Assembly (NCBI RefSeq): GCF_001556185.1
Contig: NZ_LSIJ01000085.1
Span: forward strand, 5,632-69,631
Length of the DNA stretch: 64,000 bases
Source of the DNA: Sphingomonas sp. CCH10-B3
GTDB taxonomy: Bacteria > Pseudomonadota > Alphaproteobacteria > Sphingomonadales > Sphingomonadaceae
Direction: 5' to 3'
Shown: in pieces, positions 1-9,212 of the stretch
Layout of the letters: each line of letters begins with the position of its first letter
Numbering within the stretch: position 1 is the first letter of the stretch
Program-made: the position numbers and the translations under genes
Notes under the pieces: generated by a model
The model's input: only the letters and a program-made list of their open reading frames with translations
Database searches by the model: none
What the model was told of the DNA's origin: nothing

Positions 1-3000
1 GCCTTTGTGGTGCCGACAGTCGAACCTTGTGCCTTTGAGCCTCTCAATCGCATGGACAACGCTGTGATGGCTGGCAGGACAAGAAGGGTCAGGATTGTCG
101 ATGTTATAAGCCCCCCGATGACGACCGTTGCGAGTGGGCGTTGCACTTCTGCTCCTGTGCCGGTCGCAAGCGCCATCGGCACGAAGCCAAGAGACGCGAC
201 CAGCGCGGTCATCAGCACCGGACGGACGCGCTCCATTGCGCCGCCCACGATCGCATCGTCGTCGGCCGCACCGTCTTCGCGATACTTTCCGATCGCACTC
301 ATCATCACGAGGCCGTTGAGGACGGCAACGCCCGATAGGGCTATGAACCCGACCGCTGCGGTGATCGAGAAGGGGATACCGCGCAGCAGCAGCGCAAACA
401 CGCCCCCTGCGAGCGCCATCGGCACCGCCGAGAACACGATCGCCGCCGACACGAAGCTGCCGAGCGCCATGTAGAGCAGGGCATAGATCGCGATAAAGCA
501 GATCGGCACGACGATCAGCAGGCGCAACCGAGCCGATTGCAGGCTCTCGAAGGTGCCGCCCCACTCAGTATACATGCCGGCGGGAAGCTGCATCTGGCCG
601 ATCCTCGCCTGTGCTTCGTCGACGAACCCGCCAAGATCGCGCCCGCGGACGTTGATCTGCACGACCACCATCCGCTTGCCATTCTCGCGACTAACCTGGT
701 TCAACCCCTGCGTGTAGTTGAACCGGGCGACCTGGCTGAGCGGGATCGAGCGCGCCACCTGACCCTCGGCAGTGGGCAGCATCACCGGGATCGACCCCAG
801 TGTCTCAAGGTCATCCCGTTGCGCATCGGGGAGGCGGACCACGACGTCGAACCGCCGGTCTCCCTCGAACAACAACCCGGCCTCGCGCCCGCCAAGCGCA
901 GCCGAGACCGTGTTCGCCACCTCCTCAACCGACAGGCCATAACGGCCCGCCGCTTGCCGATCGATCTGCACGTCGAAGGTCGGCGCGCCGGACGTCTGTT
1001 CGGCACTCACGTCACCAGCGCCCGGGATGGTGCGCATGACGGAAGCGATGCGCCGCGCCTGTTCGCTCATCGCGTCGAGGTCATCGCCGTAGAGTTTGAT
1101 CGCGACGTCGGCGCGAACGCCGGCGATCAGCTCGTTGAAGCGCATCTGGATCGGTTGCTGAATCTCTGTTCGGTTGCCGATCAGCGGTTTCATCCGCTCC
1201 TCGATGCGGCGAAGGATGTCCTCCTTGCTCTTAACCTCCGCCGGCCACTCGTCCTCTGGCTTTGGAATCACATAGGTATCCGACGCATTGGGCGGCATCG
1301 GATCGGTGCCGAGATCGGCGTTGCCGTTCTTAGAGAAGACCAGCGCCACCTCCGGCAGCGTCTTCAATGCATTCTCGATCTGAAGCTGCATCTGTGTCGA
1401 CTGATCGATCGACGCCGATGGCACGCGGAAGTTGGTGACGGTTATGTCCTTCTCGTCGAGCTGCGGCATGAACTCCTCGCCGAGCAAGCCAAAGCTCAGC
1501 ACTGCCGCGACGAACACGCCGACACCGCCCAGAATGAAGGGCATCGGCCGAGCTACGCCCCTGCCCAGCACGGGGGCGTAGCGTTCCTTGAACCAGCGGA
1601 TCGGCTTCACTTCCGTCTCGCTGACCCGGCCCTTGACGACGATCGCGATCATCGCGGGAACGAAGGTCAGCGACAGGACGAAAGCGGAGGCGAGCGCCAC
1701 CATCAACGTGATCGCCATCGGCGCGAACGTCTTGCCCTCAACGCCCTGGAAGGTGAGCAGCGGCACGAAGACGAGGAAGATGATGAGCTGACCATAAACG
1801 GTCGGCCGCACCATCTCCTTGGCCGCGAGTGTCGTTTCCTCCATCCGCTCGTCGCGGGTGAGAAGCCGGCCTTCATGCTCCTGGCGCTCGGCGAGGCGGC
1901 GAAGCGCATTCTCGACGATGATGACGGCGCCGTCGACGATCAGCCCGAAGTCGAGCGCTCCAAGGCTCATCAGGTTGCCCGATACGCCCAGCCCGTTCAT
2001 GCCGGCGGCCGTCATCAGCATAGTGATCGGGATGACCGCAGCGGTGATGAGCGCGGCGCGGATGTTGCCGAGCAGCAGGAACAGCACGACGATGACGAGC
2101 AGCGCGCCTTCTGTGAGGTTCTTTTCGACCGTCGCGATCGTCGCGTTGACCAGCTTGGACCGGTTGTAGACCGGCTCGGCGAACACGTCGGGCGGCAGCG
2201 CCTTGTTGATCTGCGTCAGCTTCTCGGCGGCATCGGTCGCGACGATGCGGCTGTTGTCGCCCACCAGCATCAGCACGGTCGAGATGACCGCTTCCGATCC
2301 CATGCGACTGCCGGATCCGGTGCGGACCGCACCGCCGATCACGACCTGGCCCACGTCCTTGACGCGGATGGGAACGCCGTTCCGGGTTGCCACGACGGCT
2401 TCCTGAATGTCATCGATCGATTTGAGGCGAGCATCGGCGCGGACAAGGAAGCTCTCGCCGGCACGGCGGACGTAATTGGAGCCGGCAGAGAGATTGGCCC
2501 GCTCCATCGCGTCCGCCAACTCCGTCACCGACAGCCCATAGCTAACGAGCGCGTTCAGGTTTGGCTCGATCAGATATTGCTTCACATAGCCGCCGTTGGA
2601 ATCAACCCCGGCGACGCCGCGCACGGCGCGCATCTGTGGGCGGATGATCCAATCCTGCACCGTGCGGAGATATGCCGCCTTCGCCAGCTCGGTGGTCAGG
2701 CGTTCGCCCTCGGGCGTGAGATAGCTGCCGTCCGACTGCCAGCCCGGCTTCCCATCGACCGTCTTCAAGCCCTTGCCGTCGGGGTGACGGAAGGCGACCG
2801 AATAGAAGAAAATCTCGCCGAGCCCGGTGCTGAGCGGTGCTAGGATCGGCTGCGCGTTGGAAGGCAGGCTGTCGCGCGATTGTGCGAGCCGTTCCGTCAC
2901 CTGCTGGCGCGCGAAGTAAATGTCGGTGCGGTCGGTGAAGACCGCCGTTACCTGGCTGAAGCCGTTGCGCGAGATGGAGCGGGTCATCTCAAGCCCTGGG

Positions 3001-3227
3001 ATTCCGGCCAGCGCCGTTTCCACCGGGAACGTCACCTGCTTTTCGATGTCGACCGGCCCAAGCGTCGGGGCGAATGTGCTGATCTGGACCTGTCGGTTGG
3101 TGACGTCGGGCACAGCGTCAATCGGCAGCTTGGTGATCTGCCATAAACCAAAGCCAATGACGACGAGGGTCAGGACGGCGACAAGCCATCGCATCCGGAC
3201 CGAAAGGGAGAGGATGCGGCCGATCAT
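1..3227 (-). CDS. czcA: CzcA-type heavy-metal RND efflux pump, C-terminus off the window
   Basis: This is the inner-membrane proton/metal antiporter subunit of a CzcCBA tripartite pump that exports Zn, Cd or Co across the envelope. The frame reads from an ATG at 3227 (MIGRILSLSVRMRWLVAVLT) and is open to base 1 (about 1075 codons), close to the usual family length, so only the last few residues are missing. Seen in order: a first membrane segment at residues 10-27, a large periplasmic loop, the stretch LMSLGALDFGLIVDGAVIIVEN with the charged residues typical of the proton relay, a second periplasmic domain and a C-terminal membrane bundle. The ATG overlaps the czcB stop (ATGA), showing translational coupling. 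Metal specificity cannot be read reliably from sequence. A truncated paralogue lies at 24.0-26.3 kb. Confidence 0.95.
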   Translation of the reverse strand, partial: MIGRILSLSVRMRWLVAVLTLVVIGFGLWQITKLPIDAVPDVTNRQVQISTFAPTLGPVDIEKQVTFPVETALAGIPGLEMTRSISRNGFSQVTAVFTDRTDIYFARQQVTERLAQSRDSLPSNAQPILAPLSTGLGEIFFYSVAFRHPDGKGLKTVDGKPGWQSDGSYLTPEGERLTTELAKAAYLRTVQDWIIRPQMRAVRGVAGVDSNGGYVKQYLIEPNLNALVSYGLSVTELADAMERANLSAGSNYVRRAGESFLVRADARLKSIDDIQEAVVATRNGVPIRVKDVGQVVIGGAVRTGSGSRMGSEAVISTVLMLVGDNSRIVATDAAEKLTQINKALPPDVFAEPVYNRSKLVNATIATVEKNLTEGALLVIVVLFLLLGNIRAALITAAVIPITMLMTAAGMNGLGVSGNLMSLGALDFGLIVDGAVIIVENALRRLAERQEHEGRLLTRDERMEETTLAAKEMVRPTVYGQLIIFLVFVPLLTFQGVEGKTFAPMAITLMVALASAFVLSLTFVPAMIAIVVKGRVSETEVKPIRWFKERYAPVLGRGVARPMPFILGGVGVFVAAVLSFGLLGEEFMPQLDEKDITVTNFRVPSASIDQSTQMQLQIENALKTLPEVALVFSKNGNADLGTDPMPPNASDTYVIPKPEDEWPAEVKSKEDILRRIEERMKPLIGNRTEIQQPIQMRFNELIAGVRADVAIKLYGDDLDAMSEQARRIASVMRTIPGAGDVSAEQTSGAPTFDVQIDRQAAGRYGLSVEEVANTVSAALGGREAGLLFEGDRRFDVVVRLPDAQRDDLETLGSIPVMLPTAEGQVARSIPLSQVARFNYTQGLNQVSRENGKRMVVVQINVRGRDLGGFVDEAQARIGQMQLPAGMYTEWGGTFESLQSARLRLLIVVPICFIAIYALLYMALGSFVSAAIVFSAVPMALAGGVFALLLRGIPFSITAAVGFIALSGVAVLNGLVMMSAIGKYREDGAADDDAIVGGAMERVRPVLMTALVASLGFVPMALATGTGAEVQRPLATVVIGGLITSTILTLLVLPAITALSMRLRGSKAQGSTVGTTK

Positions 3228-4378
3228 TCCGCCGACTCCTTCTCGATCTCCGCTTTGAGGAGAAAAGCGTTGGTGGTGGCGATCTGCGTGCCGGCGGCGA
3301 GGCCGCCGGTGATCGCCACCATCCCGCCTGATCGGCTGCCGACCTGAACCGGCTGTGCGCGGAAGCCTTGGCCGGTGCGGACGAACACTACGGTATCGCT
3401 GCCAAGCGTCTGCACCGCGTCTTGCGGCACCATCACGCCACTCTTGGCGGCCCCGCCGCTGGCGAGGATACGAGCCTGCACAAGCTGGCCCGGGGCGAGT
3501 GTGCTGCCGCCAGAGGTCGGCGTGATGACGACGGTCGCGGTCCGCGATTGCGGATCGACGACGCCGGTCGACGAACGTACGCGGCCCTCGATCTTGCGGC
3601 CATCGGTGGTGGTCAACTCCACCCTGTCACCTTCTCGGACCCGGCCTGCATCGGCGGGGGGAACGCTAGCCGTGATCTGAAGCCGGCGCGGGTCGGCGAC
3701 GCGGAACAGCTCGGTTTCAGCCGCGACGAACTGGCCGAGATTGGCACCAGCATTGGTGACGCGCCCCGAGACGGGGCTGACGACCGCAACCGATCGGCCG
3801 TCACCTGATACGCGGGCAGCGCCTGCGGCGGCGCTAGCGCGCCGGGCATCGGCCTGGGCGACCGCCAGATTGGCTTGTGCGGCTTCATAGTCAGCGCGGG
3901 GGGTGACGCCCTGGGCAAGCAAACCGCGTTCGCGTTCGAGCTGGCGAGCGGCGAGAGTGACGCGCGCGGACGCGGCCGAGCGATCGGCTGCGATCTGCGA
4001 AGCATCGCGGCTCTCGACCAGAGCGAGCGTCTGGCCGGCTCGCACAAGATCGCCGATGCGGACCATGATACGGCTGACCGTGCCCGGTGCGCGCGCGGTC
4101 AGCACCGCCTCGGCGTCGGGCGTCGCCTCGACCGTAGCGGAGGCAAGGATCGCGGCGTCCAGCTCGCCGGAGGCCGCCGGGGCTACAGTGATCTGCGATG
4201 CCGAAAGTGCCTGCTGCGTCATCGCGACCGTGTTCGACGGCTTGGCTGGCGCTGCGGCCTCCGTAGGAGCAGGGGCAGGGGCGGGCGATTGGGTGAGGCG
4301 CGCAGCGCCGAATCCAAGCGCGGCGGCAGCGACCAGGCCAATGGCGGCGCCGGTGTAGAGGCGAGTTTTATCGGTCAT
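3224..4378 (-). CDS. czcB: CzcB-type periplasmic adaptor (membrane fusion protein)
   Basis: This 384-residue HlyD/RND adaptor bridges CzcA and the outer-membrane channel CzcC. The N-terminus has one hydrophobic segment (about residues 8-27) followed by a Pro/Ala-rich linker. A lipoyl-like half motif (ARAPGTVSRIMVRIGDLVRAGQ, near residue 95) is followed by an alpha-helical hairpin and a second half motif (VVSPVSGRVTNAGANLGQFV), then beta-barrel and membrane-proximal domains. The start ATG overlaps the stop of czcC by 4 nt, and its own stop overlaps the start of czcA by 4 nt, so the three genes form one coupled operon. The protein lacks the long His-rich N-terminal extension seen in some CzcB proteins. 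Confidence 0.94.
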   Translation of the reverse strand: MTDKTRLYTGAAIGLVAAAALGFGAARLTQSPAPAPAPTEAAAPAKPSNTVAMTQQALSASQITVAPAASGELDAAILASATVEATPDAEAVLTARAPGTVSRIMVRIGDLVRAGQTLALVESRDASQIAADRSAASARVTLAARQLERERGLLAQGVTPRADYEAAQANLAVAQADARRASAAAGAARVSGDGRSVAVVSPVSGRVTNAGANLGQFVAAETELFRVADPRRLQITASVPPADAGRVREGDRVELTTTDGRKIEGRVRSSTGVVDPQSRTATVVITPTSGGSTLAPGQLVQARILASGGAAKSGVMVPQDAVQTLGSDTVVFVRTGQGFRAQPVQVGSRSGGMVAITGGLAAGTQIATTNAFLLKAEIEKESAE

Positions 4379-5634
4379 TGCACCGCTTCTCCGGTGATGG
4401 TGAGGCCCTGCAGACGGGCGAGATTGGCGCGGGCGTCGAGGCGCGCTGCGGCGGCATCGAGGATGAGGCCGCGGGCGACTCCGAGATTTTGACGTGCGGC
4501 GAGCAGTTCGATCAGCGGGCTTTTACCTGCCTCGTAAGCGATGCGGGCGAGGCGGTAGCCTTCTTCGGCGGTTGTCAAAGTCCGCTGCGCGGCAGCGGCA
4601 CGAGCGTCGGCTGCCTCGACCAGCGCTAGACCGGCGCGTGTCCCGGCCTCGGCTTCGAGCCGGGCCGCGGCGGCGCGCGCTTCTGCTCCTTGCAGCTCAG
4701 CGCGTGCCGCCGCGATGTTGCCCTGGTTGCGATCGAAGAAGGGGAGCGGGACCGATATGCCGGCGACTAGGGCAGGGCCGCTCGCGACGCGGAGTTGACG
4801 CACTCCAAGCTGCGCAGTGACGTTCGGAATGGCGAGGCGCTGTTGCACCGTCACCGCCCGCGCAGCGGCGTCTTGTTCGGCTTCCGCGACCCGCACCGTC
4901 GTCGCCTGCATCGCGTCAATGGGACCGAAAGCCGGCTTGGCATCGAGCCGATCGAGGAGTGACTCCGAAAGACCGGTGAAGGGGGTGGTCATACCGGCGA
5001 GCGCCGAAAGACGTGCCAGCGCGACCGTCTTGAAAGCGCGCGCGTTTTCGAGGTCGGCCTGAAGCGTGTTCAGTTCGGTTTCGGCCTGCACTTGCCGGAG
5101 ACGGGCTTCCTTGCCGGCGCCGACCAAAGCGCGGGCAACCCTCAAGACATCGGTCGCCTGTTTAACCTCTTCTTCGGCGATGGTGATGCGACGATCGGCG
5201 ATTTCGGCACCAGCATAAGCGCGCGCCAGCTCAGTCGCAAAGACGAGACGGCCGTCACGATCGCGCGCCTTTGCCGCAACGATCCCGGCTTCACCGGCGG
5301 CGATCCGAGCGGATCGCTTGCCGCCCAGTTCGACAGGCTGATCGACCTGGAAAGTCGTCTGTTGTTGATTGCGCGCATTGCGATCGTGGTCGCCCACGAA
5401 ATTCTCTGCATAGACATTGATCGAGGGGTTCGGTCGGGCGCGCGCTTGTAATGCCAAGCCGCGTGCTCGGGCGACGTCTGCTTCTAGCGCCAGGACGCGC
5501 GGCACATCACGCGTCTGATTTAGAAGCTGTGCAAAGGGGGGTGCGGTCTGCGACCACGCCGCACCTACGGGCGATAGCGCCGCAAAGGCGCCGGTCAGCG
5601 CAACGGTGCGCGACCGGCGAAAACTGCCGTTCAT
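4375..5634 (-). CDS. czcC: CzcC-type outer-membrane efflux channel
   Basis: An outer-membrane factor of the TolC/OEP superfamily, 419 residues from the ATG at 5634, that completes the CzcCBA pump. It begins with a signal peptide (MNGSFRRSRTVALTGAFAAL then AWS-Q cleavage region), followed by two long Ala/Glu-rich coiled-coil halves typical of the family. I chose 5634 because an upstream in-frame GTG (5643) lies inside the terminal repeat of the mercury transposon. The Shine-Dalgarno sequence now used (GAGGTG, about 7 nt upstream) comes from the transposon end. The native leader was displaced to 12.25 kb by the insertion. Transcription now probably depends on read-through from tnpR on the same strand; that is an inference. 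Confidence 0.93.
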   Translation of the reverse strand: MNGSFRRSRTVALTGAFAALSPVGAAWSQTAPPFAQLLNQTRDVPRVLALEADVARARGLALQARARPNPSINVYAENFVGDHDRNARNQQQTTFQVDQPVELGGKRSARIAAGEAGIVAAKARDRDGRLVFATELARAYAGAEIADRRITIAEEEVKQATDVLRVARALVGAGKEARLRQVQAETELNTLQADLENARAFKTVALARLSALAGMTTPFTGLSESLLDRLDAKPAFGPIDAMQATTVRVAEAEQDAAARAVTVQQRLAIPNVTAQLGVRQLRVASGPALVAGISVPLPFFDRNQGNIAAARAELQGAEARAAAARLEAEAGTRAGLALVEAADARAAAAQRTLTTAEEGYRLARIAYEAGKSPLIELLAARQNLGVARGLILDAAAARLDARANLARLQGLTITGEAVQ

Positions 5635-5635
5635 A
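5630..5635. repeat. target-site duplication, left copy (TTCATA)
   Basis: The six bases TTCATA abut the left end of the transposon inverted repeat and recur at 12243-12248 immediately beyond the right end. The duplication contains the czcC start codon on the minus strand (TATGAA). Six bases is one more than the usual Tn3-family 5 bp. Confidence 0.85.
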
Positions 5636-5683
5636 GGCGTCACCTCAAGCTTTGTACGCTGAACAACGATTTTCCGGACATAA
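5636..5683 (+). repeat. left terminal inverted repeat of the mercury transposon
   Basis: Forty-eight bases that match the reverse complement of 12195-12242 with seven mismatches. The inner part contains ACAACGATTT and CGGACATAA in both copies. The outermost bases provide the Shine-Dalgarno sequence of czcC. Confidence 0.88.
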
Positions 5684-5697
5684 TGTGAACATTGGTG

Positions 5698-6258
5698 TCA
5701 GGCAGCGGCGCGAAGGTACTGGTAGAGGGTTTCGCGGCTGATGCCCATGTCGCGCGCGATGGTCGCCTTGCGTTCACCGGCGGCAACGCGGCGGTGCAGA
5801 TCGGCAATCATCTCATCCGAGAGCGACCGTTTCCGCCCCCGATAGGCGCCGCGCTGCCGAGCGATCGCAATGCCTTCGCGTTGCCGTTCGCGGATCAGGG
5901 CGCGCTCGAACTCAGCAAACGCACCCATGACCGAGAGCATCAGATTGGCCATCGGGGAGTCCTCCCCCGAGAAGGACAGGCTTTCCTTCTCAAACTCGAT
6001 CCGGATACCTCGCTTGGTGAGGCCCTGGACCAGCTTGCGCAGGTCATCCAGATTGCGGGCCAACCGATCCATGCTGTGGACGACGACGGTATCGCCTTCG
6101 CGGGCGAAAGTGAGCAGAGCCTCAAGCTGGGGGCGGTTGACGTCCTTGCCCGATGCCTTGTCGGTGAAGGTCCGATCGAGCGACTGACCTTCCAATTGGC
6201 GATCCACATTCTGATCGAACGTGCTGACCCGGACATAGCCGATCCGTTGCCCCTTCAC
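5698..6258 (-). CDS. tnpR: TnpR resolvase (serine recombinase) of the Tn3-family transposon
   Basis: Small serine resolvase of 186 residues, the normal size for Tn3-family TnpR. It resolves transposition cointegrates at the neighbouring res site. The catalytic serine is Ser12 (GYVRVSTFDQN), followed by the family motifs HSMDRLARN near residue 70 and EFERALIRERQREG near residue 120. The C-terminal helix-turn-helix ends DMGISRETLYQYLRAA. It is transcribed away from the mer genes and toward czcC, whose start codon is only 64 bp downstream of its stop, so it may now drive czcCBA by read-through. That link is an inference. Confidence 0.95.
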   Translation of the reverse strand: MKGQRIGYVRVSTFDQNVDRQLEGQSLDRTFTDKASGKDVNRPQLEALLTFAREGDTVVVHSMDRLARNLDDLRKLVQGLTKRGIRIEFEKESLSFSGEDSPMANLMLSVMGAFAEFERALIRERQREGIAIARQRGAYRGRKRSLSDEMIADLHRRVAAGERKATIARDMGISRETLYQYLRAAA

Positions 6259-6428
6259 TGCGCACTCTCTCCATCAAAATGTCAGGTTGAAATCTATGAT
6301 ACGCAACGACATTCGTCAACAAATTCCGTTTAGTACCCTAATCTGACAGAAACCGCGGTAGCGCCCTGACGTCCGGTTAGGCTATACTCCAAGCTGACAT
6401 CACGAAATCAAATCCCTCAAAGATGGCG
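6259..6428. promoter_or_regulatory. probable res site and tnpR promoter
   Basis: This 170-bp stretch between tnpR and the 3' end of merR has no gene. It carries repeated short motifs with opposite orientation (TGTCAG near 6282, CTGACA near 6343, further TGAC steps near 6370 and 6398) and is the expected place for the TnpR-binding subsites. I cannot delimit subsites I-III by eye. Confidence 0.55.
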
Positions 6429-6851
6429 TCAATTGCCTTGATGGGGTAAAAACTGGAGTGCTTCCAGGATGGGACATTCGGCAACGTCATCTCCAGTGCA
6501 TCTGGCTAACGTGGTCGCCAGCGTCACCTCTATCTTCTGCAAATCTGCAATGCGGCGGCGGACATCTTCAAGGTGGAGTTCGGTTCTCGCCATAACCTCC
6601 GCGCAGGTTTGTGCACCGGTATCGGTGAGCGACAACAATGACCGTATGTCATCCATTGCATAGCCAAGGTCGCGCGCGCGCAGGATGAACTGCAACCTTT
6701 GCACCAGTTCCGGCGAATAGACGCGGTAGCCGTTGGAACTGCGAGGCGGCCCCGGCAGCAATCCCACCTTCTCGTAATAGCGGATGGTTTCGAGATTGCA
6801 GCCTGTTTTCCGGGCAAGCTGGGCACGCAAGATGCCGACCTGTTGCTCCAT
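6429..6851 (-). CDS. merR: MerR mercury-responsive transcriptional regulator
   Basis: MerR-family repressor/activator of 140 residues that bends the mer promoter and activates it on binding Hg(II). The N-terminal winged helix contains TIRYYEKVGLLPGPPRSSNGYR. Cysteines in the expected places for the Hg site are seen in AQTCAEV (end of helix 4) and in the pair RC-7 residues-CPIL near the C-terminus. I chose the ATG at 6851 (MEQQVGILRAQLARK) because the longer frame would run through the mer promoter. It is divergent from merT across a 77-bp operator region. Confidence 0.93.
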   Translation of the reverse strand: MEQQVGILRAQLARKTGCNLETIRYYEKVGLLPGPPRSSNGYRVYSPELVQRLQFILRARDLGYAMDDIRSLLSLTDTGAQTCAEVMARTELHLEDVRRRIADLQKIEVTLATTLARCTGDDVAECPILEALQFLPHQGN

Positions 6852-6862
6852 GAAAATACCTC

Positions 6863-6893
6863 TTGAGTCTGTAGTGGCTACAGAGCCTACACT
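6863..6893 (+). promoter_or_regulatory. mer promoter-operator (MerR type)
   Basis: A -35 like TTGAGT (6863-6868) and a -10 like TACACT (6888-6893) are separated by 19 bp, the over-long spacing that marks MerR-controlled promoters. The spacer contains the dyad CTGTAG-TGG-CTACAG, the expected MerR site. It drives merTPA and overlaps the merR leader. Confidence 0.9.
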
Positions 6894-6927
6894 GCGAATC
6901 ACTCAGTTGGAACAAGGGATTCAAGCC

Positions 6928-7323
6928 ATGGTCTCAACGCCGGAAGCGAGACAGCCAGCCCTCACCGAAAACCACGAGCCGAAGCAGGCAAACTGGGTTG
7001 CGGCGGGCGCATTGATCGGCGCGGGGCTCGCCTCGGCTTGCTGCGTCGTCCCGCTACTGTTGGTTATGCTCGGAATTTCCGGCGCGTGGATCGCCAACCT
7101 GACGGCGCTCGAACCTTACAAGCCCTATGTCGCAGGCGTAACGCTCGCGCTGCTCGGCTACGGCTTCTGGCATGTCTATTTCAAGCCGAAACCGCCCTGT
7201 GAAGACGGTTCCTACTGCGCTCGTCCACAATCGGCTTGGACCACCAAGGCGGTGCTGTGGCTGGGCCTTGCCGTCGCCATCCTGGCGCTCACCATCGACT
7301 GGTGGGCACCCTGGTTCTATTGA
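6928..7323 (+). CDS. merT: MerT mercuric ion transport protein
   Basis: Inner-membrane Hg(II) importer of 131 residues that hands mercury from MerP to cytoplasmic MerA. Three hydrophobic segments are visible. The vicinal cysteine pair in the first (ASACCVVP) and the cytoplasmic-loop pair (CEDGSYC) are both present. I chose the ATG at 6928 (MVSTPEARQ), with AAGGGA upstream; an earlier in-frame start would lie inside merR. It has about 15 more N-terminal residues than the classical 116-residue MerT. It is the first gene of merTPA, with merP 12 bp downstream. Confidence 0.93.
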   Translation: MVSTPEARQPALTENHEPKQANWVAAGALIGAGLASACCVVPLLLVMLGISGAWIANLTALEPYKPYVAGVTLALLGYGFWHVYFKPKPPCEDGSYCARPQSAWTTKAVLWLGLAVAILALTIDWWAPWFY

Positions 7324-7335
7324 AAGGAAATACCC

Positions 7336-7665
7336 ATGAAAAAGACAGTATGTATCGCTATGGCCGTGCTGGCTATGGCTGGCGGCGGGGTCGCCTATGC
7401 AGTTAGTGGCACGGCGCAAGATCGCCCCGCGGCTACCGCAACCGCTCAGAAGCAAACCACCTTTGCCATAGAGAACATGACCTGCGCCACCTGCCCGATC
7501 ACCGTGAAGAAGGCGATGGAAGGCGTCGCCGGGGTAACGGCGGTCACGGTCGATTTCGCAGCCAAGACCGCGCGCGCAACCTATAACCCGCGCCGCACCA
7601 ATGCTGCTGCGATTGCCGCTGCATCAACCAACGCGGGTTATCCGGCGCGCGCTATTCAAAACTGA
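7336..7665 (+). CDS. merP: MerP periplasmic mercury-binding protein
   Basis: Periplasmic Hg(II) scavenger of 109 residues. A signal peptide (MKKTVCIAMAVLAMAGGGVAYA) is followed by a heavy-metal-associated ferredoxin-like domain with the metal site MTCATC near residue 50. The domain continues KKAMEGVAGVTAVTVDF, typical of HMA folds. A good ribosome site (GAAAGGAAAT) precedes the start. It is linked to merT and merA in one operon. Confidence 0.95.
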   Translation: MKKTVCIAMAVLAMAGGGVAYAVSGTAQDRPAATATAQKQTTFAIENMTCATCPITVKKAMEGVAGVTAVTVDFAAKTARATYNPRRTNAAAIAAASTNAGYPARAIQN

Positions 7666-7702
7666 GCGGGGCGCCGCCAGCGCCTCAAGAAAGCGATAAG
7701 CA

Positions 7703-9121
7703 ATGAACGACTGTTGCAACCGCCCCGGGCAGGAAGGATTTGACGTGGCCGTCATCGGCGCGGGTTCTGCCGGGTTCTCCGCCGCGATCGCCGCTGCCGA
7801 TCTGGGCGCGAAAGTGGCGCTCGTCGGTCACGGCACGATTGGCGGCACCTGTGTCAATGTTGGCTGCGTTCCTTCCAAGACGCTGATCCGCGCCGCCGAA
7901 GCGGTGCATGGTGGGCTTGCCGCCGCGCGCTTTCCCGGCCTTGGGGGCGCTGTCCAGATGGATGACTGGTCCGTATTGGCGGCGTCGAAGGACGATCTTG
8001 TCACGACGCTGCGCCAAAAAAAATATGTCGATCTGCTGCCCGCCTATGACGGTGTGAGCTATATCGAGGGCAAGGCACGCTTTGCCGATGGTGCGCTGAT
8101 TGTCGGCGATGCGCCCATGAAGGTCGGCAAGGTCATATTGGCGATGGGTGCGCACGCCGCCGTGCCGCCGATTCCGGGGATGGACAGCGTGCCCTACCTA
8201 ACCAGCACATCGGCGCTGGCGCTGGATCGCTTGCCCAAATCGCTGCTGGTGATCGGTGGCGGGGTGATCGGGGTAGAACTGGGACAGATGTTTTCGCGTC
8301 TGGGCGTTGATGTCACCATCTGCTGCCGAAGCCGCCTGCTCCCCGAAATGGACCCGGAAGTGAGTGCCGCGCTGAAAAACTATTTGGAAGCCGAGGGCGT
8401 GCGGGTTTGCGCAGGTGTCGGCTATCAGCGTATCGCCCAAACACAGAGCGGGGTCGAATTGACCTGCGAAGGGCATTGTGACACCGTCGCGGCGGAACAG
8501 GTGCTCATCGCCACCGGACGCCGACCCAATAGCGACGGGCTTGGGCTGGAGGAGCGCGGCATAGTGCTTGCCCGTAATGGTGGAATCGTCGTCGATGACC
8601 ACCTCGAAACGTCGGTTCCAGGCATTTACGCGGCGGGCGATGTAACGGGACGGGACCAGTTCGTCTACATGGCCGCCTATGGCGCAAAACTGGCCGCGCG
8701 CAACGCGGTGACGGGCAACCAATACCGCTACGACAATTCCTCCATGCCATCCGTCGTCTTCACCGACCCGCAAGTCGCCAGCGCCGGCCTCACTGAAACG
8801 ACAGCACGGGCGCAAGGCCTGGACATCAAGGTTTCGCTGCTCCCGCTCGATGCTGTGCCAAGGGCACTGGCAGCACGCGATACGCGGGGTCTCATCAAAA
8901 TGATTGCCGACAAGGCGAACGACCGTTTGCTGGGCGGCCAGATCATGGCACCCGAAGGCGCGGATTCGATCCAGACACTGGTGCTGGCGATCAAACACGG
9001 CATGACCACCCTGGAATTGGGTGCAACGATATTTCCTTACCTGACCACTGTGGAAGGCCTCAAACTGGCGGCCCAAACGTTTGATAAGGATGTCGCCAAA
9101 CTGTCTTGCTGCGCCGGGTGA
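7703..9121 (+). CDS. merA: MerA mercuric reductase
   Basis: FAD-dependent NADPH:Hg(II) oxidoreductase of 472 residues that reduces Hg(II) to volatile Hg(0) in the cytoplasm. Visible features are the FAD dinucleotide fold GAGSAGFSAAIAA near residue 18, the redox-active disulfide GGTCVNVGCVPSK near residue 50, a second nucleotide fold GGGVIGVELGQMFSRLG near residue 185, the FAD motif YAAGDV, and the C-terminal vicinal cysteines LSCCAG that deliver Hg to the active site. The N-terminal MerP-like domain of Tn21 MerA is absent, a common short form. It is the last gene of merTPA. Confidence 0.96.
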   Translation: MNDCCNRPGQEGFDVAVIGAGSAGFSAAIAAADLGAKVALVGHGTIGGTCVNVGCVPSKTLIRAAEAVHGGLAAARFPGLGGAVQMDDWSVLAASKDDLVTTLRQKKYVDLLPAYDGVSYIEGKARFADGALIVGDAPMKVGKVILAMGAHAAVPPIPGMDSVPYLTSTSALALDRLPKSLLVIGGGVIGVELGQMFSRLGVDVTICCRSRLLPEMDPEVSAALKNYLEAEGVRVCAGVGYQRIAQTQSGVELTCEGHCDTVAAEQVLIATGRRPNSDGLGLEERGIVLARNGGIVVDDHLETSVPGIYAAGDVTGRDQFVYMAAYGAKLAARNAVTGNQYRYDNSSMPSVVFTDPQVASAGLTETTARAQGLDIKVSLLPLDAVPRALAARDTRGLIKMIADKANDRLLGGQIMAPEGADSIQTLVLAIKHGMTTLELGATIFPYLTTVEGLKLAAQTFDKDVAKLSCCAG

Positions 9122-9212
9122 TTGCTCGGGGATCAACCGGCAACGAATGGCCTCCCTCCAGTGCAAGCCGCTTTGGTGTCAATTTTGTTATTCGCCTCAG
9201 CGGGAGAGCAAA

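Noticed and set aside
537..2843. Long plus-strand open frame of 768 codons
   Set aside because: It is the antisense of the intact czcA frame; composition (Arg, His, Asp-rich) is that of a GC-rich shadow and no domain is visible.
7685..9166. Long minus-strand open frames opposite merA
   Set aside because: merA is complete on the other strand with all catalytic motifs; the antisense frames have no family features.
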